From NCBI GenBank assembly GCA_029941825.1, contig JAPYTM010000033.1, positions 1 through 8,795 on the forward strand: DNA of 8,795 nucleotides, given 5' to 3'. Shown here one piece after another: positions 7,268 through 8,795 of the stretch. The notes below the pieces were generated by a model. That model saw only the letters and a list, made by a program, of their open reading frames with translations, was not told the origin of the DNA and searched no databases. Within the stretch, counting starts at the first letter, position 1. Every line of letters begins with the position of its first letter. Origin of the DNA: Candidatus Nitrosopumilus sp. (lineage in GTDB: Archaea; Thermoproteota; Nitrososphaeria; Nitrososphaerales; Nitrosopumilaceae). Made by a program: the position numbers and the translations under genes.

Positions 7268-7275
7268 AATATTAA
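7268..7275 (-). promoter_or_regulatory. Putative TATA box of ilvC
   Basis: TTAATATT on the minus strand covers -29 to -22 relative to the ilvC ATG, in the short gap after the 39-aa gene. It has the same geometry as the other candidate TATA boxes here. It suggests ilvC is transcribed independently of the upstream translation-factor cluster, although read-through is possible. Confidence 0.5.
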
Positions 7276-7284
7276 CTATGAAAT

Positions 7285-7404
7285 TTAGATTTTAATTATC
7301 TTATCACAAGAACGGCATTTTACAGTGACTACATCTCCAGGTAATCTAACAAATCTTTTTGAGCCACAGTTTGGACAAATGGGGCAAGCACGTATTGGTT
7401 CCAT
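7285..7404 (-). CDS. 39-aa zinc-ribbon microprotein
   Basis: A short gene I translated directly: ATG at 7404-7402 and TAA at 7287-7285, giving 39 residues. Cysteines are at 7, 10, 13, 30 and 33. The pairs CPNC (10-13) and CRSC (30-33), separated by 16 residues, form a typical four-Cys zinc ribbon, with a basic and hydrophobic stretch between (KRFVRLPGDVVTVK). That layout resembles the zinc ribbons of transcription factors and ribosomal proteins, so nucleic-acid or protein binding is likely, but no specific function can be assigned. It starts 19 bp after the SelB-like gene on the same strand, so the two are probably co-transcribed. No clear ribosome binding site or TATA box of its own was seen. 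The ordered Cys pairs make a chance frame unlikely. Confidence 0.75.
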   Translation of the reverse strand: MEPIRACPICPNCGSKRFVRLPGDVVTVKCRSCDKIIKI

Positions 7405-7423
7405 GGAATTTTATCAGACTAGT

Positions 7424-8344
7424 CTACTGAATTATTCCACTTCCAAGAATTCGAATAGTTTTAGATTCAGGTTTTAAGATTACGACAATTTGTCCTTTTT
7501 TGCATACAATTGGTTTTTCAAAAATTAGTTTTAATGGAGAAACAGATGTGAATTTTGCAGATTTTATTTGTAAGCCAATATTTACAAGACATCCTTGGTT
7601 TTCTGCAATATCACTTTTGTAGAATGGACTTTTTTGAAAATCAAGTTCAAGTTCTGTTTTAACATCTACAACCTCATCTTCAGAAATTACATCACCACGT
7701 CCAACTTCATCATGTTTCACACCTTTAACTGCAAGTCCCACTCTTGCAGGAGAAATGGACTCTGTCATGGGATCATCATGCATTTGAATTGATTTTATGA
7801 GTACGTCGATTCCAGCAGGGTATAGTTTAAGATTATCATATTGTTTTATTTTTCCAACAATTACTTTACCCAAAATTACAGTTCCAACCCCTTTAACATC
7901 AAAACAATGATCAATCACCATTTCAGATTTACCTTCAGAAGATATTGGTTCAAGTTTATTCATTTCTTCTTTGATTTTATCTTGATCAACTTTGATATAT
8001 TTTTCAACTACAGTTCCTTTGATCATCATATCTAATTTAGATTCATCAACATCAAATGTATGAGATAAAATTCCTTTTTCTTTTTTTAGAGAATCAAGTG
8101 CAATAATTTGCTCACCAGTAAATTTGTCTAGTTTATCCACATGAAATATAACATATTCTGCCAAATTGATTGCTTGAAATAATGGTTGTATTTTATCAGG
8201 GAACCCACTTGGTGTAACCCACGTTTTGATAATGTCAGACTCTTTTCTATCATAAAGAGTCAAGTCAGTTTCAGTTCCCTTTTTTCCAAAGTCAGATGCA
8301 ATATCTTGTTTTCCTAAAACAACAAAATTTACAGACTTTACCAT
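7424..8344 (-). CDS. SelB-like translation factor with degenerate GTPase domain
   Basis: A 306-aa protein whose second half is clearly from the EF-Tu/SelB superfamily. Residues 141-220 contain the beta-barrel domain 2 signature IDHCFDVKGVGTVILGKV (144-161), then IKSIQMHD (183-190), RVGLAVKGV (201-209) and GRGDVI (215-220). Residues 230-306 resemble domain 3. The first 130 residues align in outline with a G domain but lack its motifs: the P-loop position reads VLGKQDIASDFGKKG with no GxxxxGK[ST], VTPSGF replaces the usual DTPGH, and there is no NKxD. It probably does not bind GTP in the normal way. From memory, this matches the archaeal SelB-like (aSelBL) group. True SelB is unlikely because of these losses and the absence of selenocysteine genes here. 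The ATG has no ribosome binding site. The gene lies 44 bp after a zinc-ribbon gene and 19 bp before another. A role in translation or tRNA/RNA binding is inference. Confidence 0.85.
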   Translation of the reverse strand: MVKSVNFVVLGKQDIASDFGKKGTETDLTLYDRKESDIIKTWVTPSGFPDKIQPLFQAINLAEYVIFHVDKLDKFTGEQIIALDSLKKEKGILSHTFDVDESKLDMMIKGTVVEKYIKVDQDKIKEEMNKLEPISSEGKSEMVIDHCFDVKGVGTVILGKVIVGKIKQYDNLKLYPAGIDVLIKSIQMHDDPMTESISPARVGLAVKGVKHDEVGRGDVISEDEVVDVKTELELDFQKSPFYKSDIAENQGCLVNIGLQIKSAKFTSVSPLKLIFEKPIVCKKGQIVVILKPESKTIRILGSGIIQ

Positions 8345-8365
8345 TAATTTTGAATAAAAAATTTG

Positions 8366-8373
8366 GTTTAATG
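8366..8373 (-). promoter_or_regulatory. Weak TATA-like sequence before the SelB-like gene
   Basis: CATTAAAC on the minus strand covers -29 to -22 relative to the ATG at 8344. It is only a moderate match, but the position equals that of the other candidates. The 44-bp gap also allows simple co-transcription from the 78-aa gene upstream. Confidence 0.25.
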
Positions 8374-8388
8374 TAGGTTATTGAAGCA

Positions 8389-8625
8389 TTAATTCACGCC
8401 TTTTCTTCTGCTCAATTTTTCTGGCGGTATGGACATAGTGTCATTACTAAATTTCTCAAGTTTAGCGCTAATTCCATCTTTTTCAGATTCTGTTAATTCA
8501 CGAATGATTATATCATTTGGATCAACAAAGTTTTCACATTTTTCACAAAGCCATAATGTGATTTTTTCAGAGTATTGAAAAATAGGTAACCGTCGATCAT
8601 CACATTGCTTACAAAATACTGGCAT
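8389..8625 (-). CDS. 78-aa zinc-ribbon protein of unknown function
   Basis: A small soluble protein beginning MPVFCKQCDDRR. Cys5-x2-Cys8 and Cys27-x2-Cys30 (LCEKC) form a four-Cys zinc ribbon in the first 30 residues. The rest (about 35-78) is charged and probably helical, ending in a basic SRRKGVN tail. I recognise no named family. It could bind nucleic acid or a protein partner. It appears to be the first gene of a minus-strand run with the SelB-like factor and the 39-aa zinc ribbon, which suggests a shared task in translation or RNA handling; this is inference from context. A TATA-like element at -30 to -23 supports its ATG as start and an apparently leaderless message. Confidence 0.8.
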   Translation of the reverse strand: MPVFCKQCDDRRLPIFQYSEKITLWLCEKCENFVDPNDIIIRELTESEKDGISAKLEKFSNDTMSIPPEKLSRRKGVN

Positions 8626-8647
8626 GATATTCTCTATTCACCCCAAT

Positions 8648-8655
8648 AGTATTAA
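8648..8655 (-). promoter_or_regulatory. Putative TATA box of the zinc-ribbon/SelB-like cluster
   Basis: TTAATACT on the minus strand covers -30 to -23 relative to the ATG at 8625. It would drive the 78-aa gene and probably the downstream SelB-like and 39-aa genes. The rest of the 115-bp gap (8626-8740) is very AT-rich and shows only the two divergent promoters. Confidence 0.45.
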
Positions 8656-8711
8656 TTTCTATGAATTATGATAATATTTTTAGTAGATCAAATTTTTTGC
8701 TTGTTAATTCT

Positions 8712-8719
8712 AATAATAT
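8712..8719 (+). promoter_or_regulatory. Putative TATA box of the right-edge gene
   Basis: AATAATAT, continuing into AATG, covers -29 to -22 relative to the plus-strand ATG at 8741. It matches the leaderless geometry seen for the other first genes in this window and supports that ATG as a real start. Confidence 0.45.
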
Positions 8720-8740
8720 AATGAATTAATGGGATTATTA

Positions 8741-8795
8741 ATGTCTCAATCTCATATTAGTAGAATTGTTCAAATAGAATCAAAATCGTTCAAAT
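8741..8795 (+). CDS. Start of a plus-strand gene, possibly GNAT acetyltransferase (cut by edge)
   Basis: ATG at 8741 opens a frame that runs 18 codons to the window end: MSQSHISRIVQIESKSFK. The pattern of a short polar lead, then a helix with Ile/Val, xIE and xSF, resembles the first helix of RimI-type N-acetyltransferases, where segments like IVEIEKKSF are common. With so few residues this is a suggestion only. A stop lies in frame just upstream (TAA at 8738-8740), and a TATA-like element is well placed, so the start is credible. It is divergent from the 78-aa zinc-ribbon gene, with 115 bp between them. Confidence 0.45.
   Translation, partial: MSQSHISRIVQIESKSFK

Noticed and set aside
7595..8035. 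Two plus-strand frames opposite the SelB-like gene
   Set aside because: They are Phe/Asn-rich low-complexity translations, typical of antisense reading of AT-rich coding DNA, with no promoter or ribosome site.
7424..8344. True selenocysteine elongation factor SelB
   Set aside because: GTPase motifs are absent, the protein is shorter than SelB and lacks the C-terminal extension, and no selenocysteine genes or SECIS-like structures were seen.
8626..8740. Small RNA or tRNA in the 115-bp intergenic gap
   Set aside because: The gap is very AT-rich with no stable stem, no GC-rich core and no tRNA arms. The two divergent promoters account for it.
1..8795. Mobile element, CRISPR array or horizontally acquired island
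   Set aside because: I saw no transposase, inverted terminal repeats, spaced direct repeats or break in base composition. Gene content is core metabolism and translation.

Overview
The window looks like chromosomal core DNA of an ammonia-oxidising archaeon of the Nitrosopumilus type (Thaumarchaeota/Nitrososphaerota). This is inferred from AT-rich, tightly packed genes, archaeal TATA-type promoters 22-30 nt upstream of start codons with almost no leader, and the gene set. That set is a two-subunit methylmalonyl-CoA mutase with its MeaB chaperone and epimerase, the module that regenerates succinyl-CoA in the thaumarchaeal 3-hydroxypropionate/4-hydroxybutyrate CO2-fixation cycle. There is no mobile element, CRISPR array, tRNA or rRNA.

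Layout. From 5721 down to 1, minus strand, runs a compact five-gene run: an M1 zinc aminopeptidase (GTG start), a small membrane-anchored protein overlapping it by 8 bp, meaB (TTG start), the mutase catalytic subunit 4 bp after meaB, and methylmalonyl-CoA epimerase starting directly after the mutase stop. The epimerase is cut by the left edge. The cobalamin-binding mutase subunit lies on the other side of the aminopeptidase, on the plus strand (5816-6238), and shares a 94-bp divergent promoter region with it. This subunit converges with ilvC (minus, 6248-7246), leaving 9 bp between stops. Upstream of ilvC on the minus strand is a small information-processing-like cluster: a 78-aa zinc-ribbon protein, a SelB-like translation-factor relative with a degenerate GTPase domain, and a 39-aa zinc-ribbon microprotein. 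At the right edge a plus-strand gene begins, possibly a GNAT acetyltransferase.

How they work together. The epimerase converts (S)- to (R)-methylmalonyl-CoA, the two mutase subunits with adenosylcobalamin rearrange it to succinyl-CoA, and MeaB loads or protects the cofactor. The aminopeptidase and its membrane neighbour are inserted into this carbon-fixation locus with no obvious metabolic link. IlvC serves valine/isoleucine synthesis. The degenerate SelB-like protein with its zinc-ribbon neighbours is the least understood part. A second notable point is that the two divergent genes share an identical 9-mer directly before their start codons.
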